This document shows, in pieces, positions 8,210 to 15,148 of a DNA stretch of 33,674 bases; the first letter of the stretch is position 1; every line of letters starts with the position of its first letter. The stretch comes from an uncultured Neglectibacter sp. (GTDB taxonomy: Bacteria; Bacillota; Clostridia; Oscillospirales; Acutalibacteraceae), in NCBI GenBank assembly GCA_937958185.1, contig CALFFN010000015.1:1-33674 (forward strand), written 5' to 3'. The notes under the pieces were generated by a model, which saw only the letters and a list, made by a program, of their open reading frames with translations, searched no databases and was not told the DNA's origin. The position numbers and the translations under genes are program-made.

Positions 8210-8731
8210 TCAGCCGTTTTGCAGGAAGATTTTTCCAGTCTTGTCCGTGCTCAGCCGAATTTTTCCCACTGCCCGGTTTCCCCGCTCCAGGGCAAGCAGG
8301 GCGGCTTTCACTTCCATGCCCCCGCCGTAGCCGGTAAGGGAACCGTCCGCGCCGATCACCCGGTGGCAGGGGATAAAAATGGAAATGGGGTTGTTGTGGT
8401 TGGCGGAGCCCACCGCCCGGAACGCTTTGGGCGATCCTGCCAATGCGGCGATCTCCCCGTAGCTTCTCGTTTCCCCGTAGGGAATGGTCAGCAAAGCGTT
8501 CCACACCCGGCGCTGGAAGTCCGTGCCCCTGGGGGCGAGGGGCAGGTCAAATTCCCGCCGCTGCCCGGAAAAATATTCCGCAAGCTGTGTTTCCGCCCGG
8601 GAAAGCAGTTCCGTGCTTTTCTGCTCCGCCCTGCCGTCCCATTTTTCAAAAAGCAGCTCGGTGATCGCGCCGTCTTCCTCGGTCAGCCGCAGGCTTCCCA
8701 CCGGGGAAGCGATCCATTTTGTCGCTTTCAT
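8210..8731 (-). CDS. ogt: Methylated-DNA--[protein]-cysteine S-methyltransferase
   Basis: The 173-residue protein is the suicide repair enzyme that moves the methyl group from O6-methylguanine to its own cysteine. The active-site motif IPCHRVIGADGSLTGYGGG is intact with the acceptor Cys at residue 122, and the DNA-binding helix-turn-helix region (FQRRVWNALLTIPYGETRSYGEIA) precedes it. The N-terminal domain is short, as in Ogt-type proteins. AAAGGACG lies upstream of the ATG. The C-terminal 17 residues after LERGNRAVG are a little longer than usual, and their coding sequence forms one arm of a 24-base direct repeat flanking the gene. Confidence 0.95.
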   Translation of the reverse strand: MKATKWIASPVGSLRLTEEDGAITELLFEKWDGRAEQKSTELLSRAETQLAEYFSGQRREFDLPLAPRGTDFQRRVWNALLTIPYGETRSYGEIAALAGSPKAFRAVGSANHNNPISIFIPCHRVIGADGSLTGYGGGMEVKAALLALERGNRAVGKIRLSTDKTGKIFLQNG

Positions 8732-8794
8732 TTTCTATCGTCCTTTCTTGATTTCCAAAATTTTACAAATGCCGTTTTGCAGGAGGATTTTTCC
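8213..8794. repeat. 24-base direct repeats flanking ogt
   Basis: The 24 bases at 8213-8236 and 8771-8794 begin GCCGTTTTGCAGGA and end GATTTTTCC, differing at one position. The first copy covers the last codons of ogt; the second lies just upstream of its ribosome site. The spacing is 558 bases. Confidence 0.75.
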
Positions 8795-8924
8795 CGAAAA
8801 GCCGGGAAAAACAGAGGAAAATGCTGGTATGACAATTTTTGACAGGATTTGCAATTTGCGTCCTGCTCTGCTATTATGGACGCTGGACGTTAGATGCCGG
8901 ATGCCAGATGTCCAAAAAGAGAAA

Positions 8925-9372
8925 GAGTCTGCGGTCGGGTGATTTGCTTGCGGTTTGTGCAAGGACGCTGCACGAATGCTCACCGCAGGTGCGGTCGGGT
9001 CGCTAGGGGTTTTCTTTGCACAAAGAGGCTTCACGATTGCCCACCGCAGGTGTGAAAATGATTGCAAGCAATCATTACAAAAAAGGTCTGAGGTGTGAAA
9101 CACCTCTCTTTTCTCGCAAGCTCGAAAAGCACCGGCTTTCTTCCAAGTGGTCGGCGCATTCCGCGCCGGTACGATAATAGACGTTTAAGATGTTATACGA
9201 ATTTAGAAAGAAAGAAGTCTGCGGTCGGGTCACTGGGGCTTTTCTTTGCACAAAGAGGCTTCACGATTGCCCACCGCAGGTGTGAAAATGATTGCAAGCA
9301 ATCATTACAAAAAAGGTCTGAGGTGTGAAACACCTCTCTTTTCTCGCAAGCTCGAAAAGCACCGACCTTTTT
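8925..9372 (+). repeat. Composite hairpin-rich intergenic repeat, direct array
   Basis: The order is D-A-B-C-A-B. D (about 8926-8990) starts TGCGGTCGGGTGATTTGC. Module A copies are at 8991-9052 and 9216-9282, module B at 9053-9145 and 9283-9372, and module C at about 9145-9215. Bases 9010-9134 and 9240-9364 are identical (125 bases). The whole matches 5474-5784 in inverted orientation. The last module ends about 32 bases before the start of the SLH amidase gene, so it lies in or beside that gene's leader. Confidence 0.88.
9310..9372 (+). repeat. Three-way-junction fold ahead of the SLH amidase gene
   Basis: The outer stem is AAAAAGGTC (9310-9318) with GACCTTTTT (9364-9372). Inside are GAGGTGT-GAA-ACACCTC (9320-9336) and CTTTTC (9338-9343) with GAAAAG (9354-9359). 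The run of T on the 3' side could let it act as a terminator or attenuator in front of the amidase gene, but this is inference. Confidence 0.6.
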
Positions 9373-9404
9373 CAAGAGGTTGTTATTGGGAGGTATTTTT
9401 TGTT

Positions 9405-11189
9405 ATGTTGTGGAAACGTTTGTCCGTCTGTCTGCTTGCCGCAGCCTGCCTGTTGTCCTATTCTCCTGCCGCGCTGGCGGCAGAGGGGGACGGTTCCCCC
9501 GCTCTGGAAACGCAGCCGCTCGCCGTTGTGGAAACTGCCCCGGAAGAAACGGAGACTGTTCCCTCAGAAGATGAGACGGAGAACGTTGACGAAACGATCC
9601 CCTACTTCCCCACCGTCTGTGACGAGGTGGGCGACCTGCTGGAGACCCAGCAGCACGACGCCTATATTCAGGGATATAAAGGCGCGTTCCGCCCCAACGG
9701 GAAAATTACCCGGGCGGAAACCGCCCAGATGTTTTACTCCCTGCTGAAAGACAAACCCCAGTCCCCGGAGTTTTCCTTTGAGGACGTGCCGGAAGGGCAG
9801 TGGTACACGGAGCCTGTACGGGCGCTTGCCTCCCTGGGGGCAATCAACGGCTATCCCAGCGGGCTGTTCTGCCCGGGACGGAGCATCAGCCGGGCAGAAT
9901 TTGTCACCATTGCCGCCCGGTTCAGCAGGCTGCTGTCCAGCGAGACAACATTCCCGGATCTGGACACGGCGGAGTGGGCGATCCCCTCTATCACCTCCGC
10001 CGTCGCTCACGGCTGGATCAAGGGCTACCCGGACGGCGCCTTCCGCCCCAACTCTCCCATCTCCCGGGCGGAGGCAGTGGTCATTCTGAACGCTATGCTG
10101 GGGCGCACCGCCGATAAAAACGCCGTGCGCATTTCCCAAACCACAGAGTTTTCCGATGTGGAAAGAACTTACTGGGCGTATTCCCAGATCAGCGAAGCCG
10201 CCACCTCTCACAGCTATGCCCGGACGGACGACGGCGAGCTTTGGGAATTTCCCGACCGCTATAGCGGCGCCGCGTGGGTTGCGGACGAGACAGGCTTTTC
10301 CTATCAGCCCACAGAGGGGGTTCCCCTGACAGGCTTCCAGCATATCGGCGAATACACCTACTATTTTGACGAAACCGGGGTGCTGCAGACCGGCTGGCAG
10401 GTCATCGACGGCAAGCACTATCTGCTGCCGGAGAAAAATCAGGAGCAGCATTCCCTGCAGATCAGCGAGCTGCTGACCAAGGTAAACTTCCGCGCCGCCC
10501 AGCGCGGCTTTGACGATATCGACTACATCACCGTGCATTACACCGCCGAGCCGGGCGTTTCCGCCCACGGGGAGTGCCTGTCCTTCGAGGACAGATACCG
10601 TGCCGCCTCCGCCCATTTCTTTGTGGATTCGGACGGGATATGGCGCTGTGTGATGGACAGGGACATTTCCTGGCACTGCGGCAACGATGTGTACTATCAC
10701 GACGCCTGCCGGAACGGAAATTCCATCGGCATTGAAATGTGCTGTGAAAAGGTGGACGCCGCCCACGCGGAATCTCCCTATGACGATGACTGGTACTTCC
10801 GGGAGGGCACCATGGACAACACCGCCCGGCTGGTGCGGGAGCTGATGATGCGCTACGGGATCCCGCTGGAAAACGTGGTGCGCCACAACGATATTTCCCA
10901 CAAGACCTGCCCCGCGCCTTTCGTCAACGATTTTTCCGCCTGGCAGGGCTTTCTGGACCGCGTAGGCGAGTACCGGGTGGACTATGACGGCTCGTATCCC
11001 GCCCGGGTGACCCGCGCCGCCGTCAATGTCCGCACCGGACCGGGCGCCGGTTACCCTGCCGTCACCACGCTGAAGCGCGGCGAGACCGTCACCGTGCTGG
11101 AGGAGTACGGCAAGGACAACGACCCGGACGGCCGCTGGGTGAGGATCGACAAGGGCTGGATCTATTACGAATATATTTCCCGTAAATAA
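9405..11189 (+). CDS. SLH-anchored N-acetylmuramoyl-L-alanine amidase with SH3 domain
   Basis: The 594-residue secreted enzyme cuts the lactyl-amide bond of peptidoglycan. A signal peptide (MLWKRLSVCLLAAACLLSYS, cleavage near AALAAEG) and an acidic Glu/Thr-rich linker come first. Three SLH repeats follow (GAFRPNGKITRAETAQMFY, LFCPGRSISRAEFVTIAARF, GAFRPNSPISRAEAVVILNA), then one aromatic wall-binding repeat (YYFDETGVLQTGWQVIDGKHY). The Amidase_2 domain has putative zinc ligands His378 (ITVHYT), His494 (RHND) and Cys502 (KTCP). A bacterial SH3 domain ends the protein (AVNVRTGPGAGYP). GGGAGG sits 11 bases before the ATG. The upstream leader is occupied by the composite repeat. Confidence 0.93.
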   Translation: MLWKRLSVCLLAAACLLSYSPAALAAEGDGSPALETQPLAVVETAPEETETVPSEDETENVDETIPYFPTVCDEVGDLLETQQHDAYIQGYKGAFRPNGKITRAETAQMFYSLLKDKPQSPEFSFEDVPEGQWYTEPVRALASLGAINGYPSGLFCPGRSISRAEFVTIAARFSRLLSSETTFPDLDTAEWAIPSITSAVAHGWIKGYPDGAFRPNSPISRAEAVVILNAMLGRTADKNAVRISQTTEFSDVERTYWAYSQISEAATSHSYARTDDGELWEFPDRYSGAAWVADETGFSYQPTEGVPLTGFQHIGEYTYYFDETGVLQTGWQVIDGKHYLLPEKNQEQHSLQISELLTKVNFRAAQRGFDDIDYITVHYTAEPGVSAHGECLSFEDRYRAASAHFFVDSDGIWRCVMDRDISWHCGNDVYYHDACRNGNSIGIEMCCEKVDAAHAESPYDDDWYFREGTMDNTARLVRELMMRYGIPLENVVRHNDISHKTCPAPFVNDFSAWQGFLDRVGEYRVDYDGSYPARVTRAAVNVRTGPGAGYPAVTTLKRGETVTVLEEYGKDNDPDGRWVRIDKGWIYYEYISRK

Positions 11190-11204
11190 TGGAAATAATG
11201 GGCG

Positions 11205-11245
11205 GAAAAAGAAAGTTCGACAAAGAACGCCGAACATTCTTTTTC
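11205..11245 (+). terminator. Hairpin terminator after the SLH amidase gene
   Basis: GAAAAAGAAAGTTCG (11205-11219) pairs with CGAACATTCTTTTTC (11231-11245) with one mismatch. It begins 15 bases after the stop codon, and its 3' arm carries a T run. Confidence 0.65.
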
Positions 11246-11278
11246 GTAGTCTCTAGGGTACACTCCCATCAATGGACG

Positions 11279-11337
11279 GAAAAAAGACTTTGTGGTATGA
11301 AATACCACAATTCTCCTACGGAGAACCGTCTTTTTTC
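11279..11337 (+). repeat. Second three-way-junction element, same layout as the repeat fold
   Basis: The outer stem GAAAAAAGAC (11279-11288) pairs with GTCTTTTTTC (11328-11337). Inside are TTGTGGTAT-GAA-ATACCACAA (11290-11310) and TTCTCC-TAC-GGAGAA (11311-11325). The order, the A-rich/T-rich outer stem and the GAA triloop match the fold at 9310-9372, although the sequence differs. It may end transcription from the amidase gene. Confidence 0.6.
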
Positions 11338-11424
11338 ACTGCCTCACAGGTACACTGTTCTATGGGTTTTGGTGTTTCAAGATTCGCAGAATGGGCGGAA
11401 AAAGCTTTGGCTGCGCCGCAAGGG

Positions 11425-11706
11425 TTACTCTGCCCTTACGTCTTCATACTCCGGGTGGCGGTCGAACCAGGTGACGGCATAGGAACAGACCAGCCTTGCT
11501 TTTTTGCCCTCTGCCCGCAGGGTGTCTGCCGCCGCCTGCAGCAGCTGGTCGGCAATGCCCTGTCCCCGCAGCGCCGGAGCCACAAAGGTGTGGTCGATCT
11601 CCGCTACGCCGTCTTCCTTTGTGGGAAAGGTGACCTCTGCCAGAATTTCCCCGTTGCCGTCCAGCGCGAAAATGCGTCCCGGCGACGTTTGGAATGGTAG
11701 TTCCAT
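11425..11706 (-). CDS. Small GNAT-like N-acetyltransferase (YjdJ type)
   Basis: The 93-residue protein matches the short, stand-alone GCN5-related family. It has AEIDHTFVAPALRGQGIADQLLQAAADTLRAEGKKARLVCSYAVTWFDRHPEY, in which RGQGIA is the acetyl-CoA pyrophosphate loop. Members of this small family lack the N-terminal part of ordinary GNATs, and their substrates are largely unknown. AAGGAGAG lies six bases before the ATG. It is transcribed divergently from the phosphodiesterase gene with only 47 bases between the start codons, so the two promoter regions must overlap. Confidence 0.85.
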   Translation of the reverse strand: MELPFQTSPGRIFALDGNGEILAEVTFPTKEDGVAEIDHTFVAPALRGQGIADQLLQAAADTLRAEGKKARLVCSYAVTWFDRHPEYEDVRAE

Positions 11707-11753
11707 TGGAATCTCTCCTTTTCCAGAATCTGTTTTTGAAAGGACCTTGTGCT

Positions 11754-12296
11754 ATGAAATGGTTGATTGCATCGGATATCCATGGGTCTGCGCCCTGCTG
11801 TGAAAAGCTGCTGGAGGCTTTTGAAAGAGAGCGCGCGGATAAGCTTTTGCTGCTGGGAGATCTGTTGTACCACGGTCCGCGAAACGACCTGCCGGAGGGG
11901 TACGCGCCGAAAAAGGTCATCTCGCTCCTGAATGCCAATAAAGACAGAATCTTCTGCGTCCGGGGCAATTGCGAAGCCGAGGTGGACCAGATGGTGCTGG
12001 ATTTTCCGGTGCTGGCGGACTACTGCCTGCTGGAAGCGGAAAATCACCTGATTTTCGCCACCCACGGACATCACCACGATCTGGAAACGCCCCCGGCGCT
12101 GCAGCCCGGCGATGTACTGCTCCACGGGCACACCCATGTCCCGGCAAAGGACGGCTCCCACGGCTTCTGGTACCTGAATCCTGGCTCGGTTTCCATTCCC
12201 AAGGAAAACTCCCCCAGGAGCTATATGACATTGAAAAGCGGAAAGTTCCTGTGGAAGAAGCTGGACGGCGTGGAATATGATTCCCTTTGCCTTTGA
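11754..12296 (+). CDS. YfcE-like metallophosphodiesterase
   Basis: The 180-residue protein is a full-length calcineurin-like phosphoesterase of the YfcE/MJ0936 group. All metal-binding blocks are visible: SDIHGS (residues 7-12), GDLLYHGPRND, GNCE, THGHHHD and HGHTHVP. Two divalent metal ions would be held by these Asp, Asn and His residues. YfcE proteins hydrolyse phosphodiesters in vitro; the physiological substrate is not known. The start at 11754 (MKWLIASD) follows GAAAGGA; an in-frame ATG at 11694 overlaps the divergent gene and lacks a site. The gene converges with the GNAT gene at 12324, with no clear terminator in the 27 bases between. Confidence 0.92.
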   Translation: MKWLIASDIHGSAPCCEKLLEAFERERADKLLLLGDLLYHGPRNDLPEGYAPKKVISLLNANKDRIFCVRGNCEAEVDQMVLDFPVLADYCLLEAENHLIFATHGHHHDLETPPALQPGDVLLHGHTHVPAKDGSHGFWYLNPGSVSIPKENSPRSYMTLKSGKFLWKKLDGVEYDSLCL

Positions 12297-12323
12297 ACAT
12301 ATCAGGCGTATCAATTTTTTTGT

Positions 12324-13181
12324 TTACAATGTCAGCCGGTGACCTACATACGTCCCTATCAGCCGGAAGCCTAGCTCCTTCAGAACCTCTCCGCCGGGGT
12401 CTCCCTCATTCGCAAAAGAGGTGAGCCATCGACCACCCTTTTCCTTCAGGCTGTTCAGGGCGGCGGTGAGCAGCGCCCGGAAAGGCTCCGCGTGGTACTG
12501 CCGGTCTGTAAAGTCCAGAGCGAAAATTTCCTGATGGGGGTCTTCGTCGCTTGTCATGAGCACCTCTCCGGCGGCGCTCCCCTCCTCGGTGATAAAGATA
12601 TCCCACCGATCCATGGTGTCCCGTACCCGGTCACAGTTCCAGTACATCTCACCCTGAATTTGGCGGTGAATGGCGGCAAACGCCTCAAAATTGTCCGCAG
12701 TTATCCGTTCTACGCCGGAGGGCGGCGGCAGGGGTTGATACCGTTCCAGGTCAAGCAGGAAATTCCAGGAGCGCTCAGTGCAGGGAACGCCTGTCCTTTC
12801 CAGCCAGTTCAGGGCGTCTACATTCTCTGCCGGAAAGCCAAGGTCGAGGGTAAACCCCGGCCAGCGTTCCCGGCAATACTCCACAAACTCCGCCAGCGCT
12901 GCCCCTGTGTCCCGCCGTATGTTGAAGACGTAGGTGTAGATATAACGGTCTTTTTCCAAATGCTCAAAGGCGATAAATCCCTCGACCACCTCGTCCACAA
13001 GAAACAGCAGGACGTCCTCATAGGGGCGTTCCAGGGACAGCTTGGTCCGGCAGATGAAATCCTCCCGGGTTTTCATGCCGTCGCAATAGGTAGGATACCC
13101 CGACCGGGCAGGATCCAAAGCCAGCTCATAGGCGAAGTCCACGCAGCGGTCAAACTCCGCGTCTTCTATCAGTCTCAACAT
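12324..13181 (-). CDS. GNAT family N-acetyltransferase, two-part
   Basis: The roughly 285-residue protein appears to hold two acetyltransferase-like halves. The first has LLFLVDEVVEGFIAFEHLEKDRYIYTYVF and ALNWLERTGV; the second has DIFITEEGSAAGEVLMTS and ends LKELGFRLIGTYVGHRL. The canonical acetyl-CoA loop (R/QxxGxG/A) is not obvious in either half, so the match rests on overall pattern and on the typical C-terminal LKELGFR strand-helix. I chose the start at 13181 (MLRLIEDAEF) because AAAAGGAGA precedes it; an in-frame start at 13208 has none. It stands alone on the minus strand. Confidence 0.7.
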   Translation of the reverse strand: MLRLIEDAEFDRCVDFAYELALDPARSGYPTYCDGMKTREDFICRTKLSLERPYEDVLLFLVDEVVEGFIAFEHLEKDRYIYTYVFNIRRDTGAALAEFVEYCRERWPGFTLDLGFPAENVDALNWLERTGVPCTERSWNFLLDLERYQPLPPPSGVERITADNFEAFAAIHRQIQGEMYWNCDRVRDTMDRWDIFITEEGSAAGEVLMTSDEDPHQEIFALDFTDRQYHAEPFRALLTAALNSLKEKGGRWLTSFANEGDPGGEVLKELGFRLIGTYVGHRLTL

Positions 13182-13249
13182 GGGGCGATCTCCTTTTCCG
13201 TTTTTCATCGCTTTTTAGCGGAAACGGCAGTTCCCGCTTTTTCTGCCTA

Positions 13250-13284
13250 TAAAAGTATATCAGCCCGGCAAAGGGGCTGATATA
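13250..13284 (-). terminator. Terminator of the permease/phosphoribosyltransferase operon
   Basis: TATATCAGCCC (13256-13266) and GGGCTGATATA (13274-13284) form an 11-pair stem. On the minus strand it is followed by CTTTTAT. It lies 24 bases past the phosphoribosyltransferase stop codon. Confidence 0.75.
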
Positions 13285-13307
13285 GAGAGTACGGTTTGAG
13301 CAGCGCG

Positions 13308-13853
13308 TTATTCCACCGGGAACAGGGGCAGTTCCTTCAGGAATATGATGTCGTCCCTCCTGGCTGCGTCGCCCTCCGCCAGAATGGCGGCGCGCGCCAC
13401 AATGTTTCCCCCTGCCTTTTCCACCAGCCGTTCAATGGCGGAAAGGGATTCTCCCGTGGAGATCACATCGTCCACTACAGCCACACGTTTTCCCTTCAAA
13501 AGCAGAGCGTCTTTGCCGTCCAGGCAGAGGGTCTGCTTTTTTTGTGTGGTGATGGATACCACCTCGTCGGTCAGGGGCTTGCTCATATAGGGCTTTACGC
13601 TCTTTCTGGCGACGATGTAATAGGGCAGGTTCCGCAAACGGCACAGCTCGTGCACCAGCGGAATGCCCTTTGCCTCCGCCGTGATGATGTAATCCACCTG
13701 GGGCAGCTTCGCTTCGATCAGCGGGGCGGACCTTGTGACGATCTCACAGTCGCCTAAAATCACAAAGCTTGCAATGCACAGGGAATCGGATACCTGCATA
13801 ATGGGAAGCTGGCGGGTGACCCCTGCCACCTCCAGCGTATAATACTGTTCCAT
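13308..13853 (-). CDS. Phosphoribosyltransferase family protein (adenine-PRT-like)
   Basis: The 181-residue protein has a type I phosphoribosyltransferase fold. The PRPP-binding motif VAVVDDVISTGESL is intact, and VDYIITAEAKGIPLVHELCR and YYIVARKSVKPYM match the adenine/xanthine phosphoribosyltransferase group. Such enzymes join a nucleobase to PRPP to make a nucleoside monophosphate. The exact base cannot be decided from sequence alone, so no symbol is given. It follows a nucleobase-type permease gene by 25 bases in the same direction, and the pair would import and trap a base. A hairpin terminator follows. Confidence 0.85.
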   Translation of the reverse strand: MEQYYTLEVAGVTRQLPIMQVSDSLCIASFVILGDCEIVTRSAPLIEAKLPQVDYIITAEAKGIPLVHELCRLRNLPYYIVARKSVKPYMSKPLTDEVVSITTQKKQTLCLDGKDALLLKGKRVAVVDDVISTGESLSAIERLVEKAGGNIVARAAILAEGDAARRDDIIFLKELPLFPVE

Positions 13854-13878
13854 GGAAAATGCTCCTTTCGCAAAAGGC

Positions 13879-14973
13879 TTACAGTGCCAGACCCGTCCAG
13901 CCGATCAGCAGCTTCAGGGCGATACCTGCCAGCATGCCGAAGAAGGGGTCGAACACAGCGGTGACGGACATGGTGACGGCCGCGATCACAGAGCCGCCGG
14001 CTTCCGCGGTGGCAAAGGCGGCAGCGCCGTCGCCGGGAATGGTGACAAAAGCGCCCAGAATGAACAGGAAGCCCGCAATGGACTGGCTGGGAACGAATTT
14101 GCCAATTTTGGGCAGCAGCCCGAAGAACAGGATCAGCGCCATGATCGCCATCATGATAACGCCCGCCCACACCGCGTGGGGCGCCGCGCCGGTGGCGGAA
14201 ATAATGGCTTCAACGGGACCGCCGCCGAACAGGGAGCTGACCGCGTCTGCCAAGCCGGAATACACGGTGAGATGGTCCACGTTCATGTTTGCGCCCGCCA
14301 TGCCGCCGGTGATGTTGCCAAAGGCGATGTTAGCGCCGATGGTCAGGCATGCCAGGGACAAAGCGCCGCGAATGACCGAGGGGTTCACGGTGGGCTTTTC
14401 CAGCTTCAGCCGGCACATTTTTTCCGAAATGGCGTTCTCGCCCAGCTCCTGCTTGGCAATTTTTGCCGCAATGCTGGAAATGATGAGAGACCCCACGATG
14501 GTGTACACCAGAGCGTTGGAGGGGTCAAGCGCTTTGGTCACCAGATAGATGATGACGGCGGAAGCCACGGAAACCCAGCCGACCAGTGAATTTTCCTTAA
14601 CCATGCCGAACGCCACCTTCACCAGCATGAAGCCGACGCCTGCCATCATGGCGTGAACGATGGCGTCGCCCGCAAAGGCAGTGATGGCGGACAGCGCGCC
14701 GGTCAGCCCCAGCACCACCATGATAAGACCGCCGAACATGACCATGGAAAGCCTGTCCCTGCGGTTCTTGCCCATATTGCCCGCCAGCACGATGGTCTCC
14801 GCCTGGAAGGAAATGGGGGCTACCGAGCCCAGCGCGCCGCAGGCGACTGCGCCCACCGCGAAGCCCAGCGCCGTAGGAACGGAAGCAAAGCCGTAGGTCA
14901 GCGCCAGCAGACCCTGCGGAATGCCGTTCAGCACAACGCCGATGGCAGCCAGAATGTCTTGAAAGATCTCCAC
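13879..14973 (-). CDS. Putative nucleobase permease (NCS2-like membrane protein)
   Basis: The 364-residue polytopic membrane protein contains GALGSVAPISFQAETIVLAGNMGKNRRDRLSMVMFGG and, later, a HAVWAGVIMMAIMALILFFGLLPKIG segment typical of purine/xanthine permease relatives. It is shorter than most NCS2 permeases (about 430 residues), so it may be a divergent subgroup. The start is GTG at 14973 with AAAGAGGT upstream. It is co-transcribed with a phosphoribosyltransferase, which supports base uptake. I looked for a purine riboswitch in the leader and found none; the promoter at 15021-15049 gives a short leader. Confidence 0.75.
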   Translation of the reverse strand: MEIFQDILAAIGVVLNGIPQGLLALTYGFASVPTALGFAVGAVACGALGSVAPISFQAETIVLAGNMGKNRRDRLSMVMFGGLIMVVLGLTGALSAITAFAGDAIVHAMMAGVGFMLVKVAFGMVKENSLVGWVSVASAVIIYLVTKALDPSNALVYTIVGSLIISSIAAKIAKQELGENAISEKMCRLKLEKPTVNPSVIRGALSLACLTIGANIAFGNITGGMAGANMNVDHLTVYSGLADAVSSLFGGGPVEAIISATGAAPHAVWAGVIMMAIMALILFFGLLPKIGKFVPSQSIAGFLFILGAFVTIPGDGAAAFATAEAGGSVIAAVTMSVTAVFDPFFGMLAGIALKLLIGWTGLAL

Positions 14974-15020
14974 AACAATGCACCTCTTTACAAAAATTAG
15001 GCTTTTTTCAAGCCTTATCC

Positions 15021-15049
15021 AGTTTACTGTAAAATAGGAGATTTTTCAA
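15021..15049 (-). promoter_or_regulatory. Promoter of the permease operon
   Basis: On the minus strand TTGAAA (15049-15044), 17 bases, then TAAACT (15026-15021). Transcription would start near 15013, giving a leader of about 40 bases. Confidence 0.6.
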
Positions 15050-15072
15050 GCCTTTTTCCGTATTTTCTCCCC

Positions 15073-15101
15073 TTGACAAGGGCGCCTCCTGCGAGGATAA
15101 T
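15073..15101 (+). promoter_or_regulatory. Promoter of the alpha/beta hydrolase gene
   Basis: TTGACA (15073-15078), a 17-base spacer and GATAAT (15096-15101), 47 bases before the start codon. It is divergent from the permease promoter. Confidence 0.75.
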
Positions 15102-15148
15102 GGAAAAAGCGAAAAAAACGGAAAAATTTTCCCTGAGGAGGCTTTCCT

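Larger units (their letters stand above)
8732..9404. other. Gene-free stretch between ogt and the SLH amidase
   Basis: About 670 bases between divergently oriented genes. The first 190 contain one arm of the direct repeat around ogt and a low-complexity run of GATGCC/GGACG words near 8878-8913. The remainder is the composite repeat array (8925-9372). No protein-coding gene is supported. Confidence 0.65.

Noticed and set aside
5474..9372. CRISPR array
   Set aside because: The repeats are few, long and built of hairpin modules without regular short unique spacers, and no cas genes are present.
5474..9372. Composite transposon bounded by insertion sequences
   Set aside because: No transposase or target-site duplication is seen; the repeats contain no coding sequence.
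13211..13242. Plus-strand hairpin AGCGG...CCGCT followed by TTTTT, as a terminator
   Set aside because: No plus-strand gene ends nearby; the closest (12296) is 900 bases away beyond a convergent gene, so its role is unclear.
14999..15016. AGGCTT/AAGCCT hairpin near the permease leader, read as an attenuator or riboswitch
   Set aside because: The predicted transcription start near 15013 falls inside the hairpin, so the transcript would not contain the whole stem. No conserved purine-riboswitch core is visible.
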